Source: Blattamonas nauphoetae (taxonomy: Eukaryota; Preaxostyla; Oxymonadida). Taken from it: DNA of 35,707 nt. Position numbers and translations under genes: made by a program. The notes under the pieces are model-generated. The model made no database searches. It was not told the origin of the DNA and saw only the letters and a program-made list of their open reading frames with translations. The DNA lies in assembly GCA_033064195.1 (NCBI GenBank), contig JARBJD010000535.1, positions 1-35,707 of the forward strand, in the 5' to 3' direction. Positions 1 through 8,600 of this stretch are shown piece after piece (the stretch's first letter is position 1; each line of letters starts with the position of its first letter).

Positions 1-273
1 TTTTTTCTTTTCAGCTTTTCTTCCAGTTTCAGTATTTCTCCTCTGAGCTTGTTCGCTACTGCAGTGTTTCCTTCATTGATCGCTTGCTCATATTGTGCCA
101 TCTTTTCTGCATGGATTTGCTGATCCGATTTCACATCTGGTATCATCTCAACACCTGTCTGTGCGACCTTAGAAATCAGTGGTCCAACGAAGGAATAAGA
201 TTCAGAAATGGAGCTCCAACTCTGAGTATGTTTTTCCGACTGCTGCTAATTTTGATAACCAACCTGGTGCCAT
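1..273 (-). pseudogene. Small Polinton ORF starting MAPG, broken and cut by the window edge
   Basis: A start codon at 273 sits 3 bases after a TTTATTTTCC box, as in the other genes of this element. The opening residues MAPGWLSKL and a following VGK match the opening of the next ORF (311-619: MAPGSFNKL, IGK). This suggests a tandem pair of related small proteins, probably virion components. It looks broken. The function is not recognised beyond this resemblance. Confidence 0.45.
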
Positions 274-310
274 TTTAGGAAAATAAAAATATTCGAATAC
301 TAGTGAATGA

Positions 311-619
311 TTATCCTTTGAATTGAATTTTGGAATTTGACGAGAGTGGCATATCATCATTGGAGTATCGTCCATTTCGAGGTGGTTCGTACTCAATCAT
401 CTGCGGTTTTTGTTGACGATTGATCGCCTTATTTTGCTGGTACACATCCATCATTCCTCCTAATCCATTGAGTATTCCACCTGCTGTTTGTCCGAATTTA
501 CTGTTCGTTTGAGAGAGCAATCCACCACCGACTTGAAGCAATGTTGGAGCTAGAGGTTTGATGAATTGAAAGAATTGCTTGCCGATATTTTTGAGTTTGT
601 TGAAACTTCCTGGAGCCAT
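311..619 (-). CDS. Small Gly-rich amphipathic protein, possibly a pVI-like minor virion protein
   Basis: The 102-residue product opens with an amphipathic helix-like stretch (residues 1-30: MAPGSFNKL, IGKQFFQF). A glycine-rich hydrophobic part follows (residues 30-58, with VGGGLL and AGGILNGLGG), then a polar tail rich in Q, N and R. Adenovirus protein VI, a membrane-lytic minor capsid protein, has a similar order, and pVI-like proteins are known in some Polintons, but no sequence identity can be shown here. A TTTTTTATTTTTA box lies 45-60 bases upstream of the ATG. The stop is followed within 40 bases by the start of the related ORF to the left. That it is a small virion or membrane-active protein is an inference from composition and position. 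Confidence 0.55.
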   Translation of the reverse strand: MAPGSFNKLKNIGKQFFQFIKPLAPTLLQVGGGLLSQTNSKFGQTAGGILNGLGGMMDVYQQNKAINRQQKPQMIEYEPPRNGRYSNDDMPLSSNSKIQFKG

Positions 620-732
620 TTATGCAATTTTGAGAAATTGTGTTGAAGAGACGAAGTCTATTTAAGTAAAAATAAAAAATACAATTCATTTATAATTTTA
701 GCGAGGAAATAATCTCAGAAGAGATTTCTGCC

Positions 733-1359
733 CTAACGGGGTATAGCTTTCGTCAGAGAAATGCCATATTTGAGAATAGTGTTGTATGCTTCGTTATAGG
801 CAATGCTCATGTCTTTTCCACCAACAAGGATCTTGAAAATGGTTCTAAACACTGGGAGTTTATTCAGACATAAGCACTTATCAGACAGATCATCCAGTTC
901 GATCACCACATCATTGATCCCAGTGAGTGTCGCAATGAGAGCACATAAATCACTTTGGTTTGTGATCAGTTTCTTTGATGGTTCAATGAGGTTATTCAAC
1001 AATTTCTTTTCACAAGCGAAGCCATTCTTGTAGACGAGTAATAACTGATCTTTGAATGCTGAAATGTTAGATGTGTACTCTCGAAGTGGAATAGAACGAC
1101 TTTGGATCGGAGCTGATGGATATGTCTCCAGTGGTGAATCGTAAGCTCCACGTTCATTAGTGACCACAGGCTCAGAGCATACTCTTTCTCTCCCCAAAGG
1201 AGGGTTCGAAGCCTCTAGCGAGACCATCTCCATCTTCGATCCTCTATTATCTACACCAGCTTTGCTCCTATCCTCGATGATGACATTGTTGGTGATTGAT
1301 GTTGGTACTGAAGAAGAACTTGTGTGTTTTGTAAATTGACAACTTAGAATTGGTTGCAT
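733..1359 (-). CDS. Unrecognised Polinton protein (208 residues)
   Basis: The ATG at 1359 is chosen because the triplet before it is GTG, an unlikely start in a eukaryote. The first 100 residues are polar, rich in S, T, P and charged residues, and look disordered. Residues 105-208 look folded and helical, with hydrophobic runs (ALIATLTGINDVVIEL, VFRTIFKILVGG). A TTTTTTATTTTTATAG box lies 9-25 bases before the ATG, as in the neighbouring genes. It sits between the small Gly-rich ORF and the 320-residue ORF in the structural half of the element, so a virion role is plausible. I recognise no family. Confidence 0.6.
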   Translation of the reverse strand: MQPILSCQFTKHTSSSSVPTSITNNVIIEDRSKAGVDNRGSKMEMVSLEASNPPLGRERVCSEPVVTNERGAYDSPLETYPSAPIQSRSIPLREYTSNISAFKDQLLLVYKNGFACEKKLLNNLIEPSKKLITNQSDLCALIATLTGINDVVIELDDLSDKCLCLNKLPVFRTIFKILVGGKDMSIAYNEAYNTILKYGISLTKAIPR

Positions 1360-1402
1360 CACTTTCTATAAAAATAAAAAATATATATTAATGTTTTTAA
1401 AT

Positions 1403-2365
1403 TCACATTTCTGCTCGATCTATAGCTCCCATTCCAGAACTGTCCAACTGTGCAAATCGATAATACCCAGGCATTTCAGATTGGTATCCACTGATATCTT
1501 CATCTGTGACTGTTTTGAATGCTTTGGCTTTCAGTTTATTAACTTCTGTTGATATGTGAGTTGAATAGCGAGTACAGTATTCCGATAAATACGTTGTATC
1601 TTGAGTGATCATTTGGAGAAACACTGGATAAATCTGATCTTTGAAGGCTTTCTTTTGTTTCATACTGGGATTGTAGTCCTGAACATGATCATGAAGCCAT
1701 TGATCCCACATCAGTGATGCAATCTGTGATTGAATTGAATTGAACACCATATTGTCTAACACATTCTTGCTGGGATCAGCTGGATTGCTTCGATTTGCAC
1801 GAGTTATTCCCAATGTGTCTGTCATGTGTTCACCAACAGCTCTCTTCATTATTGCAAATGGTTGTTGAGATCGTTTGGTCTTCATCTCTTCATAGCTGAT
1901 GTCTCGATAATTGGTTGGCAAATCGTATGTTCCATTTTTGAGGAAATTCCGATGTACAGCTTTGATTCTCCTTCCATTCTCTTGATTGAATGATGTGTAT
2001 GGTTTCAGTCTTCGCATGTCTGGTGTTGGATTCATTGCATAGTATGTCTCTTTGACTGGTCTGCTGTTGTATGGAGTTAGCATGGCACCATTGACTGCAA
2101 TCAGATCTCCAGTTTCATTATCGTAGACCATCACATCAGGAACTTGTCCGTATTGTTCTACTTTCGCAGTCCAATTTCGTCCTGTTCTTGTAATATACTC
2201 ACGAGCTGATGGAAGACTACACAGAGCATCATTGCGTCTGGTTTGAATATCATCATCGGCATAGATTCGTTTCAATGCTGCTTGAGTCTCCGGTCCGTAT
2301 CTCATTTTTGGTTTCTTCGCTTGTGCTTTTCTTTGTGGTTGAACGTACACTATCTTTTGTGACAT
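1403..2365 (-). CDS. Unrecognised Polinton protein (320 residues), basic N-terminus
   Basis: The N-terminus is basic (about residues 1-22, rich in K, R and Q), followed by a mixed alpha/beta-looking body without membrane segments or cysteine clusters. Recognisable local features are a Tyr-rich stretch near residues 95-125 (YNSRPVKETYYAMNP, LKPYTSF) and a helical C-terminal third (about 210-300, with LMWDQWLHDHVQDYNPS). It is divergent from the packaging ATPase and shares a 61-base upstream gap with it. In Polintons the ATPase commonly neighbours virion genes, so a structural or genome-packaging role is possible. No family is recognised and I assign none. Confidence 0.65.
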   Translation of the reverse strand: MSQKIVYVQPQRKAQAKKPKMRYGPETQAALKRIYADDDIQTRRNDALCSLPSAREYITRTGRNWTAKVEQYGQVPDVMVYDNETGDLIAVNGAMLTPYNSRPVKETYYAMNPTPDMRRLKPYTSFNQENGRRIKAVHRNFLKNGTYDLPTNYRDISYEEMKTKRSQQPFAIMKRAVGEHMTDTLGITRANRSNPADPSKNVLDNMVFNSIQSQIASLMWDQWLHDHVQDYNPSMKQKKAFKDQIYPVFLQMITQDTTYLSEYCTRYSTHISTEVNKLKAKAFKTVTDEDISGYQSEMPGYYRFAQLDSSGMGAIDRAEM

Positions 2366-2426
2366 TGTGTATTTTCATACAAAATAAAAAAACCAAAAGT
2401 ATATTTTAATTAGAGTTAAATCACAA
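2366..2426. promoter_or_regulatory. Short divergent intergenic region with A/T-rich boxes on both strands
   Basis: Only 61 bases separate the start of the 320-residue minus-strand gene from the start of the plus-strand ATPase gene. On the minus strand it has TTTTTTTATTTTGTATG, matching the box before the other genes of the element. On the plus strand it has TATATTTTAATTAG before the ATPase ATG. It must hold both promoters, so it probably acts as a bidirectional core promoter. This is inferred from layout and motif. Confidence 0.5.
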
Positions 2427-3272
2427 ATGAAGAAATCTCCAGTATCGCTTCCAGCCTATGTGAATGCAAAATTGAGTGAAGCATCAAATAGGAATGTTTC
2501 TCATGAAGTGCAATCACAGATTCATCCAGACTTGAATTTCAATCGCAACAGTGTCAATGTCCTCGTGGGAAATAGAGGAAGTGGGAAAACATTCAATGCT
2601 CTTCGAGAGGTTGCCAAGCTCCAGAATGTTCAGGTTAGGAATGAATTGTTTCATCTCTTTGTCTTTGTCACTGATAAGAACATTGATCCAACCTTCGATA
2701 AATTCAAACCAATCCTGAACGTTCCTTATGTCAAAGTCAAATACGATGATGCACTTCCATTTCTGTTGGAACTCTCTGAATCGAAAGCAGCATATGAAGA
2801 GAGTATTGACAATCAATGGCAGACTAAAATCACTGATGAATGCAGAGATGATCTCTTTGACTCACTTTACATTGATGACTTCTCAGTCAAGAATCTCCAA
2901 ACGATTATCCTTCTTGATGACTGTCGTAGGATCCTAGGTGAACGAAGAGCATCCAAAAATAGAATGACAATGATGGACTTGTTATTGGAGAATCGACAAC
3001 CAAAGTTCACTTTCTTTCTGACAATGCATGAGCTCTTCAGTTTGTCAGCAGATATGAAGTCAAACATCGATTCAATGTGGATCTTTGGAGGATTCAACAA
3101 AGAACGAATCAGTCGAGTCTATCCTCAGTTGAACTCACCAATAGATATTCGACAGTTCTGGAATATCTATCAACGGAAACAAAAATGTGAAGCAATTATA
3201 CTTCGATACAACACAGATGGAGTTGCACTGACTGAGATCAACAAAGAAGGTTTAAACCGAACTGTCCGTTAA
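2427..3272 (+). CDS. Polinton genome-packaging ATPase (FtsK/HerA, A32-like)
   Basis: This family pumps the viral genome into the preformed capsid using ATP. The 281-residue product has a Walker A loop GNRGSGKT at residues 48-55. A hydrophobic strand ending in acidic residues, TIILLDD (159-165), is the Walker B. A later conserved block FTFFLTMHELFSLS (about 195-208) and the following strand WIFGG fit the region after Walker B in A32-like ATPases. Its length is normal for Polinton ATPases. It is the only plus-strand gene of the element in view. It diverges from the 320-residue gene and runs 21 bases into the 3' end of the convergent coiled-coil ORF. It implies that the element belongs to a virion-forming lineage. 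Confidence 0.9.
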   Translation: MKKSPVSLPAYVNAKLSEASNRNVSHEVQSQIHPDLNFNRNSVNVLVGNRGSGKTFNALREVAKLQNVQVRNELFHLFVFVTDKNIDPTFDKFKPILNVPYVKVKYDDALPFLLELSESKAAYEESIDNQWQTKITDECRDDLFDSLYIDDFSVKNLQTIILLDDCRRILGERRASKNRMTMMDLLLENRQPKFTFFLTMHELFSLSADMKSNIDSMWIFGGFNKERISRVYPQLNSPIDIRQFWNIYQRKQKCEAIILRYNTDGVALTEINKEGLNRTVR

Positions 3273-3611
3273 TTCTTGAATCAAATTCCCAATGGTCTCG
3301 TCAAGACTTCGAAGCCTCATGCTGAGAGTATCAGTCAGCGTTCGAATTGATTCTTCAATGTCTGATAATCTTTGGTCAATCGATAGTGAATTAGGAGAAG
3401 TGGAAGCATCAACATATTGTTTCCTCAGTGCTATCTCACCTCTTATTTTTGTAATTCGATATCCATCAATTTGGATCATTCTATTCAGTTTCTGAGTTGT
3501 GTACTCATTCAGTTCTTTTTTATTCTTCTCCAAGTATCTTTGAAAGTCGTGGATGTTTGTGAACTCTCTCTGCTCAGGATCAAACGGTTCTAATATCTTT
3601 AGTGATGACAT
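3252..3611 (-). CDS. Small coiled-coil Polinton protein (119 residues)
   Basis: The product is charged and helical. Its second half (about residues 70-119) has a heptad-like spacing of leucine and isoleucine (IDQRLSDIEESIRTL, LDETIGNLIQEL) that predicts a coiled coil, so it probably forms oligomers. There are no cysteines, signal peptide or membrane segment. The start codon at 3611 follows a TATTTTTATTT box typical of this element. Its 3' end overlaps the 3' end of the ATPase gene by 21 bases on the opposite strand. The family is not recognised. A scaffold or minor virion part is possible from size and place alone. Confidence 0.65.
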   Translation of the reverse strand: MSSLKILEPFDPEQREFTNIHDFQRYLEKNKKELNEYTTQKLNRMIQIDGYRITKIRGEIALRKQYVDASTSPNSLSIDQRLSDIEESIRTLTDTLSMRLRSLDETIGNLIQELTDSSV

Positions 3612-3680
3612 TTAAGTGAAATAAAAATATCTGAAACATTTTTGAAATTCGATTAAATTGAAGCGAACGAAGTTCTGAGG

Positions 3681-5603
3681 TCAGAGAAGACCGAATTCAG
3701 CAATGAACTCTGGAGTTAAGTCGTCAATAGAGTCTGCATGGAATTTTGTGTGTTGGATTGGAACGTAGACAACTTTTGACAAACATGTGAGTCCATTCAG
3801 CAGAGTTGCTACAACATTACCGTGTTTGTATTCGATGAATTTCCCCACAAATTGAAACTGTCTTCGCTTCTTCTGAAACTTGGCAACAGTCTTGTCTAAA
3901 TCAAGGTGAATTAGTAGAATGTTTCCTGGCTTGTACTTCCATAGCATCTGTGTTGTCTGCTGTCTTTGAATGTTCTTCAATTGTTCTTCACAACTGGAGA
4001 TGTACAGTGCTTCAATCTCTCTATTGTTTTGTGCTTGCTGTGGAGTGAATTTATTCCAGTACGCTCGATGTGGAGTCATGTTGTAGTATTCAACCATCTG
4101 ATTCATCAATGAATGATTTGCCATCTGTGTTGCATTGTCTTGGAATCCATCTCTGATTGTTCTAATCACTCGATCGACAATTCTGTTGTGATTAGTGAAT
4201 GGCGAACTTGTGAAATATGTGCTGACATTCTGATCCTTGAAAAACTCTGATGCTTCTCCACTTGTCCATGCTGCTTCACCATCACCTCGAATGTTGTTCA
4301 CGTGAACGCCACGATAATTAATCAGGTCATTGATTGCAGTCTTGACTTTGCTCCATGATTTATCCAGAACAGGAATGACAACCAGGTATTTGGTGTTGAT
4401 GTTAATTGCGAAGAGGTATATCTGCAACACTGTTTTCGACGTTGGTGATTGGATAAATACAAGATCAATTTCCCAGGATCCAAACTTGGGAGAGAAGTAC
4501 GGTCGATCACAATTCTGTGGAACCTTTCTGTCTGATGTCTTCTGTGGATCGCCTGTAATTGCTTTCGACATGAACTGCATTTTTGATCGAAATGGATACA
4601 CTATTTTTTCCGTTGTTTTTGGAATCATTGGTGGATCAATTCTCATTCTGTCGCTTCCTTTTTCCCTCTGGATTTTCCTCGGATGTGCAGCACTCCATCT
4701 GTGATCAAATTCCTCATACCAATCCTGAAATGATCTTCCTCCGAATGGGATTTGTTTTGTGTGAGTCAGAATGAAGTCAAGATCTTCGTTCGCAATCTTT
4801 CTGTTTATTGAGGCTCGAACAAATGTGTCTCTGTTCATTTTATTTGCATCCAGAATGTGTGATGTAATAAAGTGTTCCATCTGCTTTTGATTTTTCATTA
4901 TTGAGTTCTCAGCTTTGATCTGTTCATCTTCTGAATCGTTTCTCTGTTGATGATCAAACAATCCTTTCATTTGTGCCAACTTATTGAGCACTTGCTGTGT
5001 CGTCGGTTCGTAGTGTCTGATCTCTCTCACAGGGTGTTTGAATGGAGTTGTTCTGATTGACATTGGTGGATTGGGAATTATGTCATCATCGTCCTCCTCT
5101 TCAAATTTCCTCTCCTTCATTGGATATTCATATTCAAACCCCATTGATTTCAAGTTTCTCATCTGTCCAATTTTGATTGGAGATTCAGGTGATTCTATTG
5201 CTATTGGTCTTTGCACTGGAATTGGTATTGGTCTTGCCTCTGCAGGCCTTCGAATCCGTGGTGGAAAATTCACTCTCTGAGTCACCTCGTGATGATAAAA
5301 TTGATATGCTTCGAATGCAAGTTTAGCAGTGCTATCCCGAATACGAACTCCTAGGAAGTTGCTTACAAATTGTTGAACTACTCTTCTTCCATCAGGTAGT
5401 GATAATTCAGGAGATAAACCTCCATTGAACCAATCCTCGAAGTATGTTTCATCATTTCCATCAAAAGGTCCAGTAGAATCAGCGCCATGATAGACAGGTA
5501 AAACGTGAGTTAAAGTCCATTTCTTTTCGACTATTTCGTTTTTGGAATGCTGTGTGCACCGAAGTAACCTATTCACTAAAGTATTAATCTGTCGTGTATT
5601 CAT
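3681..5603 (-). CDS. int: Polinton integrase, retroviral-type DDE/D fold
   Basis: This family inserts the linear element DNA into the chromosome, giving short target duplications. The 640-residue product has an RNase H-like catalytic core at about residues 365-535. The acidic positions are in WEIDLVF (D380), IRGDGEAAW (D441) and the helix NRIVDRVIRTIRD. The downstream YYNMTPHRAYWNKFTPQQA pattern is usual for retroviral-type and Polinton integrases. An SH3/chromo-like beta-rich tail follows (about 555-620, with KPGNILLIHLD and VGKFIEYKHGNVV). About 330 residues precede the core: a folded-looking N-terminal part, a Pro-rich acidic linker (110-200) and a charged helical part (200-310). It lies just downstream of polB, the two starting from separate T-rich boxes. 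Confidence 0.92.
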   Translation of the reverse strand: MNTRQINTLVNRLLRCTQHSKNEIVEKKWTLTHVLPVYHGADSTGPFDGNDETYFEDWFNGGLSPELSLPDGRRVVQQFVSNFLGVRIRDSTAKLAFEAYQFYHHEVTQRVNFPPRIRRPAEARPIPIPVQRPIAIESPESPIKIGQMRNLKSMGFEYEYPMKERKFEEEDDDDIIPNPPMSIRTTPFKHPVREIRHYEPTTQQVLNKLAQMKGLFDHQQRNDSEDEQIKAENSIMKNQKQMEHFITSHILDANKMNRDTFVRASINRKIANEDLDFILTHTKQIPFGGRSFQDWYEEFDHRWSAAHPRKIQREKGSDRMRIDPPMIPKTTEKIVYPFRSKMQFMSKAITGDPQKTSDRKVPQNCDRPYFSPKFGSWEIDLVFIQSPTSKTVLQIYLFAININTKYLVVIPVLDKSWSKVKTAINDLINYRGVHVNNIRGDGEAAWTSGEASEFFKDQNVSTYFTSSPFTNHNRIVDRVIRTIRDGFQDNATQMANHSLMNQMVEYYNMTPHRAYWNKFTPQQAQNNREIEALYISSCEEQLKNIQRQQTTQMLWKYKPGNILLIHLDLDKTVAKFQKKRRQFQFVGKFIEYKHGNVVATLLNGLTCLSKVVYVPIQHTKFHADSIDDLTPEFIAEFGLL

Positions 5604-5626
5604 TTGTTCAAAAATAAAGTTTGTGT

Positions 5627-8600
5627 TTATTCAATAATATAATCAGTTGCTTTCAGTCCATGAATGAATGGAGGACAGGATTCATTTTCAAGTACGATTG
5701 CCTTCAGATGAATTCCACTGAGACTGAGTTTCTGTTGTTGTATTTTCGCTATCTCAAATCCATTGGTGTCCTCTTCACTCACGACTCTTCTCGTCTGGAA
5801 CGCATCATTCTGATGCTTGAACCGTTTTACGGTGAAGTTCAGTGTTGTCGTCACAGTTTTCTCTCCATTCAGGCACTTCACATAGTCGTCGCTTGTGATA
5901 TTTGTTTTCTTTAATGACACTCCTTTGATTTTGCATTTCTCATCGAGAGAGTAACACTTTGGTGCAAGACAGATCATCTGTTCACCTTCCTTTTCAATTG
6001 CTAGTCCTAGCAGTTTCTTCTCATCATCAACTCCTTTTTCAGGATTGGGAAACCATTCATATTTGTGTGCATCATAGAATTCTTTGTCAGCAATCACATG
6101 TTCAAATTGTTGATGAATTCCAGCATTTGGATCTCCAGATATTGCCCAATATGCAGAGTCTGTGTCTCCTTCACAGAAGTGAATCTTGTTCATGTCTAGG
6201 CACTTGTACATGAAATTGTAGATGAAATTCAGATTCCAGAACTTGGCATTGTCGAGTGTGAATACTGCTTCTTGCAGACAAGTTTTACACGATGCTTTCT
6301 CTCTGTCTTCAATCACGATGTAGTTGTCCTCATTGATCTCTCGAGTCGCCACAAATCCTTTCATCATCTGTTTCAAATATGTTCTCTTCTCATTGCAGAT
6401 TGTGATTGAGTTGTACTTCTCAGTGTTCATTCCATCGTATCCGTAACTTCCATTCAAGTTGGTCTTACAGAATTGTTCTTTTCCCTTGTTTCCAACCTTC
6501 ATTGCTTCTATTCTGTCATTCATGAATGAGGTCACGAATGGTTCAAATCCAGCATGTCTCGAGAATACCATCACACTCCGGACTTCGTCCACAATGAAGT
6601 GGCAGTAGTCGATGAGGAACCACAGATAGTATGTCGAAAAGAACATATACTGATCGTGAGTGCTCAAGAGTTGAGTCAGCTTCCGTTGTTTGTCATCAGT
6701 CTTCAATCCATGTTTCTTCATCAACGAGTAGGTCTTCTCTCCAATGTTTTCTTCTGTCGTATTGACAATGATGTTTCTGAAGATCGGTGGGAAGTTAATG
6801 AAATCATTTATGTACTTCTCGTCGATGTGTCCTTTCAGTTCGGCAACAAATAGTGTCTTCTGATTCTTGTCTTCGATGATCTTTCGACATTCTTCATCTC
6901 CTGTTGCGGTGAACAAACATCTTCCTGGCATGTACATTCTGTGGTTGGTGTATGGATTGTTCTTGTTCTTGATTGACGAGAAAGCACTTGGATAGAGGGA
7001 ATTAAAGTCAACACCACAGACATGAGTCATTTTGTGTTCTGTGTCCTTGGAGATAACTTTTCCATCTTCATATTTGAAGTGATTGATTGGGGTCACATCT
7101 TTGATGTTCTGTCGATGTTGAACATTCGATAATCCACCAGTCACAGCTGCTCTGAGTTTGTGATATGTTTGCTCGTGTGTCAGAGGCATTGGTAGTGATT
7201 TCCAGATGCAGTACTTCTTCAGTTGAATTCTCAATCTTGTGAGATGTTCATCGTTGTCTGACTTGTATGTGTTGCAGTAGTCACAACAGATCTTTACGTT
7301 CTCTTTTGAATGTCCTTTCGAATTGTCGATTCTGTCTAACGTTGGTCTTACTGCTTGTGAGAAGTGACTTTTGCAGATGTAGCACACTCTCTTGCACTGT
7401 TGAACAAACCAATCGTAATCTGCTTCAGTGACGTTTTTATCAGTACTGCGATGAGCTTTCTGGTCTTGATAAATGTATGATGCAACCTTGTACTTCCAGT
7501 ACTGTTTGGTAATTTTTATTGGACCAGATTGATCCACTCCATTGAAATCATCGTCAATATCAAAGTCCTTGTAGGCACACGCATATTTGATTGCTGAAGC
7601 ATTCGCTGACAATGAAAGATTGTGCAACATATCCACCTTGTATTGGAAGTTCAGATCAATGAGATTATCCAATGGTGCAATCATGCATTCAACGTCTCTG
7701 ATGTTGTAGAATTTCAGATACTCCCAACGGTTCTTGAATCCTTGTCTGTTCCAATCATCAAGATACAATTGGTAATCAGTATCGGACATTTCACTGTTGT
7801 TCAGACTGGAATAGAATTCATATTTGGAGAATGGTTCTTGTTTGCTCAGTACTGTGTCGTAGTCTGATGAATCAAATGATTCGTAGGCAAAGAATGATTT
7901 CTGAAGTGTCGTATTACCTCCAAAGGCTTTGACTGCATTGTCCAATGTCATTGGTCCTGTGTACGACATCATGTCAATGAATCGAAGTACCTGTTGTGTT
8001 TTCTCATGTCTGATCAGAACTTGTTTGTACTTCGTTGTTGATCCAAGAAAGCTCACCACTTTCCAATCCTTGTCAACGAGATCACGGAAGATGAGATTGA
8101 TGTCGAATCTGGAGCTATTGAATCCAATCACATTGACTTGACTTTGTGACGGAATCTCTGGGTCTTCGTATTGGTTGTTTTCTCGAACTGTCTCAGCATA
8201 TTTGAAGAGTTCTCGGATCCATTGCTTCACAAAGTCTTTTCCATCTCGAAGATCAAAGTAGATTGACTTCACTCCTGATTTTGTTTTGATTGCTGATGCA
8301 ACAGAGAGAGGCTTCAAATGTGAGATCAACTGTGTGTTGTCATCAGAGAAGAGATTGTCAAGAATGAGATCTTCCATTGTTTCAAAATCGTACGTGATGT
8401 AGTACTGCGTTGGTTTGAACTCGTCTTGTCTTTTGTGTGCCATCAGAAATTCAAACGTTCTGTTGTTGAGGATATGTGGAACGTATGGTCTTGGTGTCTT
8501 ATCAAGGGAGATCTTCTTCACATGTTTTCCATCAAGCTCTTTGCACTCTTTGAGATGTTTCTCGTAGTAAGTCTTGAAGTGAGAATCCTTGACTTGGAAT

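Noticed and set aside
1360-1362. A start one codon earlier for the 208-residue Polinton protein
   Set aside because: The triplet is GTG; the next codon is ATG.
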